NCBI RefSeq assembly: GCF_963966145.1
Contig: NC_091046.1
Span: 42,098,001 to 42,162,000 of the forward strand
Source of the DNA: Tenebrio molitor
Taxonomy: Eukaryota > Arthropoda > Insecta > Coleoptera > Tenebrionidae
DNA length: 64,000 nt
Reading direction: 5' to 3'
The position numbers and the translations under genes are program-made. Below the pieces are notes generated by a model, which searched no databases, was not told the origin of the DNA, and saw nothing but the letters and a program-made list of their open reading frames with translations. This document shows positions 12,451-24,466 of this stretch, in pieces; the stretch's first letter is position 1; each line of letters opens with the position of its first letter.

Positions 12451-13339
12451 CAGTGAGCGGCAAAAGTATGGAATAAATTCATTAAAAATTAAACAAAATT
12501 TTTTTCACAAAAATCTTTGGACAGTTCAATTTTAGTTTATAAAAATACATATTTTAGTACAAAATAAAATTCGAAGCAGTCATTTGTTTTCGAATGGAAA
12601 CCCCCTATTTTTTTTCTTGATTCTGATAGGTCTTTTAATTGTCTAAATGGCAGTATAAAAATTTTGTTACCTTACATAAGGAAATTTTTGAGAAAAAAAA
12701 ATAAAGTTGGAAAAAATAAATTTTATAACAAACAAAAACAAGTCAAAAACTGTGTTAGTAAATACTTAAAATTATGGAATTAAATGTTCGAATTTCCACC
12801 CTTGTTGACAATAAGCAAGTTTATGAAGAAATTCCCTCTGTTTTAGTTTTATCTAATTTTATCCCCGCGCCCAATCAAAATTAAAATTTCTATACGTTGT
12901 GTTTCTGTTAAATGAGTCATTTTCGAAAAGGTTTTGTAAAACAAATAACACATACGAATGAAATTGACAGTAACATTTGACTGTTTGATATATGTACCTA
13001 CTTGATTTTTTGACTTGTTTTTGTTCGTTATAAAATTAATTTTTTCCAAATTTATTATTTTATTTCTCAAAAATTTCCTTATGTAGGATAACAAAATTTG
13101 TATGCATGCTGTCATTTAGACAATTAAAAGGGCTATCAGAATCAAGAAAAAAAATAGGGGGTTTCGATTTAAAAAAACTTTCGATGACGTCATAACTCGA
13201 AAACAAATGACTGCTTGGAATTTTCTTTGGTACTAAAACATGTATTTTTATAAACTAAAATTGACCCGTCCAAAGATTTTTTTGAAAAAAATTTTGTTTA
13301 ATTTTTATGGAATTTATTCCATACTTTTGCCGCTCACTG
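12451..13339. mobile_element. Tc1/mariner (Tc3-like) deletion derivative with TIRs of about 300 bp
   Basis: The ends CAGTGAGCGGCAAAAGTATG and their complement are near-identical, flanked by TA at 12449-12450 and 13340-13341. Similarity between the arms continues for about 300 bp (12451-12750 against 13014-13339), unusually long and Tc3-like. On the minus strand from 12920 it retains the first 23 codons of a transposase helix-turn-helix (MTHLTETQRIEILILIG), then a stop at 12851. The catalytic region is absent. Confidence 0.85.
12851..12920 (-). pseudogene. Truncated transposase N-terminus, Tc1/mariner type
   Basis: The 23 codons beginning MTHLTETQRIEILILIGRGD resemble the first helix of the paired-like helix-turn-helix of insect Tc1/mariner transposases and end at TAA. 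It lies between the long TIRs of the 12451-13339 element. The upstream in-frame Met at 13115 falls in the right TIR and is probably not used. Confidence 0.5.
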
Positions 13340-15055
13340 TATAGCGCTGTTGCCTGTTTGACCGAGTTTCGTCAAAAATTTCCAAATTTAAATTAAAATA
13401 GGTATATGCAACCAAAAATACTTCCATGCATTCCGGGAATCTGTCGACATACGTCCAAAATCTCAAAGCCTTCTTTTATCTTGTTGTTGATCGTACGGTA
13501 AAGTATCCAATGCAAATGCTCTGAATTAACTCTCCTCTCCAGTGTTGTTTTTTATAGAAAAATCAGAACTCATTAGTTCAAAAGGTGAACAGCCCATTTT
13601 AAAAACATATGAAAATTTTTATTGTATAGCATCCCGGTGTGATTTGTCCTTAATTTAAATTCAATTCATTCTTTTATTAAAACATAAATTACAAGTTTTA
13701 AATTTAAATTAGATGTTTTACATTTAAATTATCACTTAGATTTAGTGACAAATTGTTTCACTAACGTCCTTAGACAATCGTATACAATATCACAGACTAC
13801 CTTTCCTTTTCAAGTAATCAGTAGCCTTGTTGACTTACAGACTGTTTTAGATAACACAAACACCAGTAAACAAATGTTTACTTTCGTAGACAAAATTGTT
13901 AGTATAATTTACCCTTTTAAAAAGCATTGCGTACTACCGGTGAACTGAATTTGTTTATTAAAAACTGCAGAGGAGTTGTTTCGTGAAAATAACTGTGTTG
14001 TGTTTCTAATAATGTAAGTATTAGTTACTACATTACCTGACAAGAAAATTTTCAAATTTTGTGACAGCTGATTATTTTGTGAAATGAAATTTAATCGCAA
14101 TCTTTCTCATTTTTATGCACAAAATTGACCATGACACGTAATATAACAACATAACGCAATTCGCACTCCAGTGATGCACTGAGCATATTTGCAAATATTT
14201 ATCGGTAGAGTTGAATCTACAACACGACCACCCGGGTCATCCGATTTAACACACTTTGAATTTGTTTGGCGCCAAATTACAAGTGTCATTAAATTGACAT
14301 TTAGAAATTCGTAGACAATATTTAAAACCTCGACGATAAATTCGTCAAAGACTTTCCAAGAGCGATTAATTCTTTGGTATTATTGGAAAACGTTTTAAAT
14401 ATGCTTCGTGACTGAAATCGTTTTATGAATGTGCCAAGGACTTTTATCATTTTTTTCTCTGCATAAATTTATTAATTAACATGTTCGAAGCATTTATAAA
14501 ATGGACAATTTCCAATGTGTTGTTAATTATTTATTGAAGAGGCAATCATCAGAAAATAATGTAAATTGCGTTTGAAAATAATTTTTTGCACACAGTTAAA
14601 AAATAAATTACAAGCACACGCCATAAGCGATTATTTTTGTAACGGTATCTAACGAGTCGTAACTAAGTAAGCAGGATTCAGTAATTTTTTTTTTTTTTGA
14701 CTTTGTAATAAACGAAATGTCTTGAACACATGCATCATGGTTTTTGCGATGTTTATTGTTATTTTAGTGTCAAAAAGTAATAACAATATTTCATAGCAGA
14801 ACATTCAGGTGGAATAAATGTCAAAATTTTATCTGCACATGCAGTACGACACAATTATGTTAAAAAATGTTTATTTCCTGACTTGTACAGGATTATTAGG
14901 ATTATCTTCAAGGAATTGAAATGTTTCAACGAAAAATCCATGAACTGGTTTTAAGTAGGCAATTGAGTATTGTAATTTTAGGCATCCTTTGCAGGAATCA
15001 TTCCGCACAAGCGAACGTTTCTACAAATCAGAAGTGTCGACTGCTCATTTGGCTA

Positions 15056-15297
15056 ATCGATAGAAAAAATCTATGAATTTGAGTAGGAACACGTGGGTAA
15101 ATTTGAAGCCATTCATAATTAAGTTCGGGAAATATCGGAGTAATCGATCATTGTCCGATTTTAAAAATCGATTATCCCTTGCGGATCCTGGGCCGGCGAT
15201 TCTCGCCGACGATCAATTTCCAATCGACAGTCGATCAAGCCTACTGTGAGGATCGCGTCCCAATCGATTTAAACTGGCTGGCAGTTTCGATATCGAT
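15056..15297. promoter_or_regulatory. Cluster of five ATCGAT sites
   Basis: ATCGAT occurs at 15056, 15143, 15167, 15263 and 15292, with near-matches (AATCGACA, GTCGATC) between them. ATCGAT/TATCGATA words are bound in flies by DREF, BEAF-32 and Cut-type factors. No promoter is established nearby. Confidence 0.3.
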
Positions 15298-17033
15298 TTG
15301 TTAGGTGAGTCAGAAAAATCCAGTCGACCAGCCCAACAGAATTTATATTGGCTACTTAGGTAGATCACATGAGTTGCGCCATAACCACCGTTAGTTCAAT
15401 CGTTGCGTATACATAATTGCCTCCATATATCCACAACATGCATGTTCGTATGTTGATCACTATAAAAAATCATTGTCGCTTAATTAAACGTGCAGCATAA
15501 ACAGTAGAGCCTCCCGTGAGGGTCTCCCACATACCTTGGCCCACTGTGAGACGAGCGGCGACCTTCTCGACTACCGTCAGACGCATCTCTAAACAGAGCT
15601 GACACCAACATGTTTGATCTGGTTGATTTGTAACACTATTTTTCCTCAAACAACAATGAACTTAATACCCGACCGACACATTTACGAAATTCTACAAAAT
15701 AATCCGGACTAATTGACGAACAGCTGCTTTTCTGGGGAAAGAGCGCCGGGGCCCTCGTCGACGTTTCGCAGTTCAACGAACCTCCTCGGTGATTTTTCAC
15801 CCGGATTCGATTTTTGACGAAAACATGGTCGATTTTGTGTCGCCGATTATTTTCTTCAGCGCGTCCGGCGCGTTTGTTTGCTCTTCGCGCAACAGGTTCT
15901 CGGCATGTCCTTGCGTCTCCTACAGTTGGCAGTTGCCTTACCTCTTTTTCTGGCCTTCCTGCTTCGTGAAAATTATACTTGATCGATCGGTGGACGAATC
16001 GATGCGAAACACGTTAAAGCGAAATCAGTTTGTTGATCAGTGTTGAAAGACGTGCGACGGGAGTCGCTCGGCAGGATGACCCTTTCAACTGGTAAAAAAT
16101 AAATGTATGCTACTGACCTTAAGTGGGATTTTAAATAGGATGGCATATAATGTGAATGTCGAATGACGTAAGGTGAGCATCTTGCTACATGCAAAAATGT
16201 GGTTCAAGTGACACTTAACAAGTTTTCCCTGTCAATTTTAACACTGGACGAGCGTTGTTTATTTAACTCAGCTTACAGGAAACCTTTACACGTTTTATTT
16301 TTTTTTTTTTTATTTTAACATGGATACATTTTAATTTCGATTCAACTAAATGTTAGAGCAAATGAAAAAATTCTCTAGTATTTGTATAAATAATAATAAT
16401 TAATTAGATACAGAGATGAGAATTAAATTCTGAATATGACATTTATTTTAAATTCAGAGAAATTATTTTATTTTCTCGCCTAAACTTTAATTTCACTTGT
16501 GTGTGACGTCAATAGGATTTTGTAAGACAAAATACATATAATTGTTCTTATTCCGCCAGTAATTAATTAAACATTGAAGCCTGGGGGACTATTTACATAC
16601 CTGAAAATTTCCTGATTTAAAAAATTTCATTTGAATGTTTTGTTCATCAAAAATGAAAAGAAATTGTGCCGATTCGGATTAATTGACATAACAGAAACGC
16701 AGTTTACACATATGTATAAAATTTAAAATATGGACGGTCACGGAAAATATCATTGTCTGTCGCTAACTGTAAAAAATACCACTCTAGCTATCGTACTACT
16801 TTTATTGTGTTAATTTCCAAAAGAAATCATTCAACGCTTTAGTACGGCGTCACTTTTCTAAATCAAATTTATTAATTAAAATTTAAAGTTAAATCTGATC
16901 TGACCCGGTCTGACCTTACCAGACCACATTCGATCATGCTGTTTTTAATTGAAATGGATTCTCTTTGCAAATTAAGCCTGACCTATCTTACTCGTAACCT
17001 GGCCTGACTTGACTAGAATAAACTCTGTCAATG

Positions 17034-17048
17034 TCAGGTCAGGTCAGG
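17034..17048. repeat. (TCAGG)3 run
   Basis: Three perfect TCAGG units. TCAGG is the telomeric repeat in some beetle lineages. So short a run may be coincidence. A related TTAGG-TCAGG-TCAGG run lies at 5803-5817. Confidence 0.6.
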
Positions 17049-17689
17049 TCTTTAACCAAAATATTTTCCCTTCAGGGGTTTGAAAAATGGAAAAAATGAA
17101 CAAATTCGATTTTAGCTGATCTCATCCGATCAGATCATATTTGAATTTTTAAAGACATAATTCCCTAAAGAAATTCGTGAACGCTTTGGCCAGGATAACA
17201 ACAGATTGCGTTGATATTAATTTTATTTAGTGCTGACTGACATGTTACAACATGACAGACTAAACTACACTGACAATACAAGAGATGTGTGTCTTTTTAT
17301 AATACTGTTAATGAGGTGAGAGGTTGTTTTTTGGGTTACAATAATCGTTGACGTATGGTTTGCGGCAATGGAATATGATAATGAAATTTGAAAATAATGA
17401 AAAATCTGAAACTGTGATGGTTTTAATTTCTCAAATAATGAAGTCATTTAGATTCAAGTTCTTTTAAGTTACTTTTGATTACGTTATGTAGTTGTTTATC
17501 TGGTGCTAGATAATTAACAAACTGACAATAAGTTTTAATTTGATAAGCAGAATGTATTCTTAACGTTTGAACGATTTTTAAATTGAAGACCAAAATTCTT
17601 GTCACCGAAGTTTATTACAGCTCATTATTTTGCCGTCCGGGATTTCGGATTCCTGATTACAAACATAAAAATGCAATTGCAAAAATTAA

Positions 17690-18713
17690 CTTTTTTTTCC
17701 TATACCCCTCCTTTTTCTTTTTCTATCATTTCCCTCCTCTTCCATATCTCTTTCATCCATCTTATCTCCCTTCCGTCTTCATTCAGTATTTCTCCCCGTT
17801 CCTTGCTCTCCCTCTCTCTCATTTCGCTACATCCATTCCACATGCTCAATTAATTGTCTCATAGCACACTCTACACCTTCTTTCCTCTCCTTCGATCCAA
17901 TACATCAAAATCTCGCCATCATTTTTCTTTCTTTTACACACTCTCTCCCCAGGTACTCCGGAATTTCTTCTGTCATACTCCCTGTTGTATCTGGATTCTT
18001 TGATTCTTTCCCTTCTTTCTTGCTTGTTTGTGTCTTTGTCCTTTTCACTCACTTCTACATTCATCCATCTTCCTTTTGCTCTCAATCTTTCCACTTCACT
18101 GGCATACCTGTTTCTTTGATAATATTTCTCTCTCTCTCCTTCTTCTGCGTGTTCTTTTTCTTTTCTCTCCATCATTCCGTCAGTATCCTGCACTCTTCCC
18201 TTCCATCCATTTTGTCTTTTCTTTCCCGGTTTCACTTTCAATCTATTCCTCTTGCACTCTTCGCTCCTAGCACCCATCTCAAATTTTTTTTTTGCTCTGT
18301 CTCTACCTCCTCTTGTTTCTTCCATCCTCAGATTTCTACCCCGTACATCAATACGCTCTCGACCATGCTCTCAAACATCATCATTCTCCTCCTGAAATCA
18401 TCTCCCCACTTTCTCTCTCTCCTATTCCCCAAACACATTCCACTACCCTATTTGCTTTCCTCACGATCTCTCTGTTATGTGGCTCTTTCATTGAATGTAA
18501 CTAGTTTACTTGTTCTATTTTCCTTCCTTGCCAGTTCCACTCATTCTCCTCACTCTTCCTTTTTCTCTCGAACACCATGATTTTCGTCTTCTCAGCATTC
18601 ACTTCCACCTTTTTCTTCCTCACATACTTTCTCAGGTTCTCATTAATAAAAGAGTGAATACTCCAATTAGCATAGAATATTACGTTTTTCTGCTCTTCTA
18701 AAGCTTTCAACAT
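17690..18713 (-). mobile_element. 5'-truncated, decayed LINE (non-LTR) reverse transcriptase remnant
   Basis: Read on the minus strand, 18713-18501 encodes the typical connection after the reverse-transcriptase palm: LRKYVRKKKVEVNAEKTKIM, then ENEWNWQGRKIEQVN. After frame changes it continues with RRMMMFESMVESVLMYG and LRWVLG (around 18430-18280). It ends with the C-terminal zinc-knuckle-like region (GEERRCRVCYE near 17865) and NEDGREIRWMKEIWKRR (around 17720). These are features of the jockey/R1-like LINE polymerases common in insects. At least two frameshifts and in-frame stops make it a pseudogene. It lacks the catalytic YADD box, consistent with 5' truncation, and ends in an A-run (17698-17691, minus) as LINE insertions do. 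The + strand therefore looks as a pyrimidine-rich tract with spurious open frames. No target-site duplication was found. Confidence 0.8.
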
Positions 18714-19366
18714 TTTTTGGTGCCTTGTGTCTTACTATTACTGTTTCTCAATCTTCTACTCTTTTTGTCTTAATTACTTTCGAGGTCGAAATTTCATTTA
18801 AAAAAATGTCAAAGGCGTCATTGCGGGGAAACGGAAAGGGCTAGAAAAATAAAAATGATGGAAAAATATTTCTTTTAAAAAATGAAACAGATCTGTCCGA
18901 ATTCTTTTAGAAGACCCCAACGGGGAAAATAATTCCATTGTTCCGCACTTTGTGTTGGCTAAATGATTTTTTTTTAAACGTCCGTAAAATATGACGTTAC
19001 ACTGCTGTGGCGATAATGCTAAAGTGTCACTTCATTGACATTTGAAATTCCAAACTCAAATTTTAACAAATTCGTGTCTGAATGTGACATATTGAAAAAT
19101 GAAGTGAATAAATAAGGTTTAATCAAGAAACTTGTACATAATAATTGCAAAACGTACATATTTGCAAAATCTGTCCAAATTAAAACGGGTTGACAGACGG
19201 ATAATTATAAAAACCAATTTCCGATTTTGTTCACAGCGTTTTTTATACTAGGGATAGTCATAGTAACGCTTTCCAAAACAAGCTATATTAATTTATCAAT
19301 CTACCCAATCTTCTACCTGGTTTCTTAACATTTCTTAAATAATTTGTTATGAAAGTTTAAAGAAAA

Positions 19367-19506
19367 AATAGTATATGTTATTCGGAGCAAAAATGGTTTT
19401 ATGTGCTTTGGCTGGTTTGTATATGCCTCACTGCGCTCGGCAATCAAACTACCAGCCTCAGCACATAAAACTTCATTTTTGCTCCTCATAACATAATAAT
19501 ACTATT
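19367..19506. repeat. Palindromic element with CpG-rich loop (P3)
   Basis: Left arm 19367-19419 (AATAGTATATGTTATTCGGA, GCAAAAATG, TTTTATGTGCT, GGCTGG) mirrors right arm 19445-19506. The loop includes CCTCACTGCGCTCGGC. Confidence 0.8.
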
Positions 19507-19658
19507 TAATGGCCAACAACAAATTTTCAATTTGAGCCGATAAAATATTTATTGATTTTTTCCTTCTGTTCTTTAATATTTTTTTTATTTACTACATTCC
19601 ACAAATTTTACATTGGACTGAACCTAGGGCTCTGATGGATATTTATTTAATGATTGTA

Positions 19659-19966
19659 ACGGGCCTTCAAATAAATTTATATTTAGAGCAACCTATGAAA
19701 ATTCAATTGTTTGTAACGTTCTTCCCGCGTAGAAAATGACACAAGAAACGTCTGACATTTTAAGGAAATAAAATTAGGTTAGAAAATATTTTTAATTTTT
19801 GTAGTGCATTCTCCCTATCCCCCCTCTACGGAATATGACAAAATGAAATTGGGAAAAAGCTTACTATGTAACCTGTATAACTCCGGGCAATAATTGGTTT
19901 ACACTGTTAACAGAATTAGAATGTTGCCTACGCCTATTCTAAATATATATTTATTTGAAGGCCCGA
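19659..19966. mobile_element. 308-bp TIR MITE with CGGGCCTTCAAATAAAT ends
   Basis: The left end ACGGGCCTTCAAATAAATTT and the complement of the right end ATCGGGCCTTCAAATAAATA match over about 30 bp. TA lies at 19657-19658 and 19967-19968. No coding capacity. Confidence 0.7.
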
Positions 19967-20790
19967 TAGCTTGCAATAAATTCGAATTTTTAATTGTTCT
20001 TTTTTTTGTACTAAAATTGATTAACTCCTCCTAAATTAATATTCCCCCACGTGGGACACTCATTGAAAGTTATTTTATTAATCTTACAAAGAAAAAACGA
20101 TCTGGATTACCAGAAAAAATTAAACTAGAACTACGATCAAGAAATATTTACATTGTTTATTAAATGTTGCGAGGACAATCTATCAAGCTGCATTATTTGT
20201 TTCTTTACTTTGTTCAAATTAAAATATTTCTCCAATGGTACTTTCTTGCAAAAGCTGCACATATATAATTATTTGCAATCACGTTTGACATGAGGTTTCA
20301 TTTCAATGTTCACCTGAAGGTAATGGATTGTTGTAAATCACGTAAAATACTTTCTTGCCATAAATACTAATTCCTTTAGTATTATATTTACAACGCGTTT
20401 AGAATGAAAATTAAATCATGTATTAATTTCAGATTGTACACTGCACTTTGATTCAGTCCTGACCATTTAGTCTCTTCTCGACGCACAACATTACTCTCAT
20501 TAAAAACCTGTAATTTTTTTTTTTTTGTAAAACAAGTTAGGTATAAGAAGAATGAACTACTAACTATCCTTCACAATCACTTATTGAATGTACTAATAAT
20601 AGTCATTTTTTCTATTCCCGCAAGCGTTACACTTTTTTCTATTCTTTTCAATCGTTGCCTCCATAATGAAGTTCAATTTTGCGCCAAGAACGTTAACCTC
20701 ACCGAAAGTGTATTAAACTGACGACATGTTCCTACGATGAATGACTTGTAAAACTTTTCGATGTGATGACGTCCAATTAAAAACTGCACT

Positions 20791-21222
20791 CTAAACTTTA
20801 CTTTGAGAAAAACGAAAGTTAAGAAACACACAGTAATTATTGTTTGGAACAAACAAGAATCTCTGTTTTAATTCCCACGTATTTGTGTTTGCCAAACAAG
20901 AGAAGGCAAGCTTAGAGTCGTCACATTGAAGCATATTATTGAAGATGCAATAAAATTTATTCATCTCCGAAATGCGCCACATGCTGAGCTGGTCCTTGTG
21001 CCCTATTAGCAGGAAGGTTGGCAGGAAGATTGACAGAACAGTGTTTACACATGACGATGTTTCTCGACGATTTGTCAAACTCGTGAACATTGCCTTGGTT
21101 GAAAATAATTCGGTATCAGCTGGAGATGCATAATGCAACGTTGCAATCGAGTCGTTCGGCTGGTATCGGTCTAATCGCAAAATTACGTCACAATGACTAT
21201 TAAAGAATAAAATGAGAATCAT
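20791..21222 (-). other. Long unassigned open frame in AT-rich DNA
   Basis: A 143-codon Met-to-stop frame in sequence of roughly 60% AT or more, where stops are expected every 20-30 codons. The peptide (start MILILFFNSHCDVILRLDRY) has a hydrophobic stretch, FLPTFLLIG. It has no family signature I know and no obvious codon bias. It may be chance or an exon of an unrecognised gene. Confidence 0.2.
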
Positions 21223-22106
21223 GTTGGAGCGTCGGCAAAGTGAGTTTTAATTATTTGCATACGAGATCGAATGGGGTTTTTCAACCATCCACACCTCAAA
21301 ACCGCAAACATTGGCGAGTAAACTGACGCGAGAAAATATTTTCGTTTCATTTAACTCCAAGTTCAACGAAATAACGGGCAAACATATTTGTTTTTTATTT
21401 TTAACTAAATTTCAGAATGTTTAACACCAATTAGTCGGATGAGTCACGGAAAAAAATCGTTCGGCTAGACCTCCTAGACGATCGGACGGAATATCGAAAG
21501 AAGAAAAACCAGTGTCGCTTCAATTTTGGTCGTTTCATTAAGCAAATAGTTGGTAGCTTATCGCAGCTTTCAAATTTACCCAGTCACTAGAAATGTGATT
21601 CTGTCATTCGTGCGTTGAAGAATGATTTAAAAGCCGCAATTAATCTAACGTACACAGAGATAAATTTGCGCAAAATATTTACGGACCTCTGCAGGTGATA
21701 ACGGGATCAAGATACCATTTTTATGGAAATTAACTATTTGAATGCGGTTCAAGGTTCGGTGTAATTGTTGAATAAATTGTGTCAGTGGGACAATTACATA
21801 ATAATTTTGTATTATTTACTTATCAATTTGTTTTACTCAATAGAGAGATAATTATGATGTTTAAAATTGAATGAAGAGGCGGACGTGGATGTTGCATTTC
21901 TTTCGACGATTCCCACTTCTGATGTTCTGCAAAAGTGTATTTAGCGTTGACAGATTCAGATCCTATTAACCAATAGATTTAGAATTTCGTTAAATAGATG
22001 AGAAAAGAGTGGGAACAATGTCAATTGGTTCGATCAAGTTTATAAGATAATAATTTGCCATATGAAAAAATTTAAATTTTTCTTGAGAAATCCTGACCAC
22101 TGTATA

Positions 22107-23082
22107 CAGGCTGTTTGATGAAAAACCTCAACCCATAACTTTGTTATTTATTACCCGATTTCAATGAACAAAAAAATCAAAGATATGGTTTTTCATGCGC
22201 TACAAAACAGCCATAAAATGGTTTTTTTTTGGCGTTATCTTCAATAACTAACGATAGTCAACTTTTTTTTTAAATGGATACATGTTGTTTTTTAGGCTTG
22301 GTCTGGTAAGGTTTTTTTTTCTGGATCTAATGATGTATTGAAAGTTATCATTTGATTCATAGCTAACTGAAAAAAAAATAAAACATTTTTTTGTGGTTCA
22401 GCTTATTATAAAATTTTTAAGAGTGCCGTGAAAAACAATCGGAATACAAAGTACGATAAATGTCATCTAAACGTCAGCTTAGAAGTTTTCATCTGCTTTT
22501 TTAAACTTTTTTTATTTAAGTATAAAATAACATTGTCAGGCATGCAGGATAGCAGTCATTTGACTATTATTTTATGTTCGAGTGTAATAAAAATCGTAAT
22601 TAGTGAAAAACAAAAAGTTAATAGAAAAAATAATAATTATTATTATTATTTATGTTTTCCAAGAAAATAATAATAAAACCCTTCAAGATTGCACCTGAAA
22701 ATTTTCAAACTCACACTTGACATTTGTTGCTATTTGTATTCCAATTGTTTTTCACGGCACACTTGAAAATTTCATAATAAACTGAACCACAATTAAAAAT
22801 TGTTTTATTTTTTTTTCAGTTAGCTATGAACCAAACGATAACTTTTAATACATGGTTAGATTCAGAAAAAAAAACTTTATCAGACTGAGCCTAAAAAACT
22901 ACATGTGTCCATTAAAAAAAAAAAGTTGACTATCGTAAGCTACTGAAAATAACGCCAAAAAAAAATTATTTTATGACTGCTTCGTAGCACATGAAAAACC
23001 ATATCTTCGGTTTTTTGTTCATTGAAATCGGATAATAAATAAAAAAGTTGTGGGTTGAGGCGTTTTTTTTTCAAACAGCCTG
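22107..23082. mobile_element. 976-bp fold-back element with arms of about 350 bp
   Basis: The left arm (22107 to about 22460) and the complement of the right arm (about 22730-23082) can be aligned by eye nearly end to end, starting CAGGCTGTTTGA and including GATATGGTTTTTCATG and GTGCCGTGAAAAACAAT. The ends are TA-flanked. Only about 270 bp separates the arms, and no transposase is visible. The transcript of either strand would fold into a very long hairpin. Confidence 0.85.
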
Positions 23083-23832
23083 TATTTCTGCGTTTGACTT
23101 CAAGAAGCGACTACTTTTGTCTACATTTTTTTCGGGTTTTCTGAAAATGTTAAGTTATGAATTATAAAATACAAAATAGATTAAAGAAAAGAGAGGACAG
23201 GAAAAATGTAAAAGAAAATATGTATCACTATAAAAAGCAATTTCTTGGTGCAATAAATTCGGATGCGTTTATTTTTGGAGTACGAGTATTTAAGTAAACC
23301 TACAAATTTAGAATTTTTAGATGCCAGTCATGGGGAGAGTAATTTGTTATATGTAGACGTCAGGTCATTAATCCGCCCCCGACCACCCCACTTCAAAATT
23401 TTAAACGACTGATTATGAAAGACGACTAGTACCTCTGTATAAAAAAATGAAAATGGATTACTTCTGTTTATTAGAAAAATAAGTTACCCTGGTGGATACA
23501 GTGAAAACAAATGAATAAAAGACTTCGAACCGAAATTAGGCAGGAAAAATGTTTAATAATGTGATTAACGACAGCAAATAATAAAAAGTAATATGTAATA
23601 AGATTTTTGTTCCAAAACAATTAGGTAATGAATCAATTTAAAAATTAAAATATCCAAAATGATCACCGTTCATGATTTAAATTAAACAATAGTACAGCCG
23701 ATTTTCGAACTAATTTTGAACATTTAGAACTGAAACCACTTAGTAGCCTGGATTTTAGACACCTTGATTTTTTCTGGTGTTTTAGTGACATGAATATTAA
23801 GTTAAATAAAAGTACCAAGATGTAAAGACTAA

Positions 23833-23994
23833 GAGCCAGTTTATAGAAAGAGAATTAAATATTTAATTGGAATTAAATTTTAATGCGCGATTAACCCTTG
23901 AATCCGAAACTTCGATTGGTTCAATCTTATCACGTGTTCAGTTAATTTCACATTTGATTACGATTAACTTAATTTCGCTTCTGTAAACTGGCCC
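23833..23994. mobile_element. PIF/Harbinger-like MITE (162 bp) with TAA duplications
   Basis: Left end GAGCCAGTTTATAGAAAGAG; complement of the right end GGGCCAGTTTACAGAAGCGA. Flanking TAA trinucleotides lie at 23830-23832 and 23995-23997. The GGGCCAGTTT terminus and 3-bp TAA target duplication are typical of PIF/Harbinger MITEs and set it apart from the TA-flanked elements. Confidence 0.7.
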
Positions 23995-24279
23995 TAAAAG
24001 TATTGTTTTTATCTTGGTGGGAGGAAAGTAAAACTTATTAGGATCGATAAAATTTTTGTACGGATTATTTCCTTCATGTGTCTAGCAACCAATTGCGTAA
24101 CAAATATTGACCAATCAAAACGAGAAAACAAAAAATAATCCGATAAAATTTCTCTAAAATGCACACTGTGCAATAATCCGATAAAAAATGTCGGTACCTG
24201 ATTTTTTTTTTTTATTATTTTGAATAAAAAGGATTGGAAATAATGCGTTTGTTTTCATTCTATTCAGGAAATAATCAGC

Positions 24280-24466
24280 CGTATACCCCCGTGCAAAATT
24301 TTAATATCGGCAATTTTTTTGCTAATGAACTCAAACATCCATAAATTATTCGGTCAGAAGACCAATTATTATCAAATAAAAGCCCTCGACTTCGTCTCGT
24401 GCTCTTATTTGATAATAATTCATTAGCAAAAAAATTTCCGATAAAAAATTTTGCACTTGGGATATA
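24280..24466. repeat. Interrupted palindrome with CpG-rich loop (P4)
   Basis: The outer arms (GTGCAAAATTTT, TTTTTTTGCTAATGA) at 24291-24328 mirror 24419-24455. The inner arms TTATTATCAAATAA at 24366-24379 mirror 24405-24418. The loop is CCCTCGACTTCGTCTCGTG. About 36 unpaired bases sit in the left arm. Confidence 0.75.

Larger units (their letters stand above)
12273..13498. mobile_element. TIR element with CCGTRCGATC ends, interrupted by a Tc3-like element
   Basis: The left end CCGTGCGATCAACAATTATT and the complement of the right end CCGTACGATCAACAACAAGA align over about 40 bp with gaps. TA lies at 12271-12272 and 13499-13500. The 12451-13339 element sits inside; without it the remnant is about 335 bp. 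The same CCGTGCGATC terminus is seen at 24860. Confidence 0.5.
13501..17689. other. AT-rich intergenic with ATCGAT cluster and a GC-richer patch at 15.5-16.1 kb
   Basis: No gene recognised. The patch near 15480-16070 holds an 85-codon + frame and a minus-strand ATG-to-donor stretch (15612-15535). Neither has a recognisable product. Confidence 0.35.
18714..22104. other. AT-rich intergenic around P3 and a MITE
   Basis: Beyond palindrome P3 (19367-19506), the 19659-19966 MITE and the 20791-21222 minus frame, nothing is assignable. Confidence 0.4.

Noticed and set aside
15535..15612. Minus-strand ATG followed by 25 codons and a CCAAG|GTATGT donor
   Set aside because: Plausible first exon in form, but short, with no recognisable peptide and no matching-phase partner exon found; it does not join in frame to 11711-11959.
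18020..18580. 186-codon + strand frame rich in Phe, Leu, Ser
   Set aside because: Antisense of the LINE reverse-transcriptase remnant; its amino-acid bias reflects the pyrimidine-rich strand.
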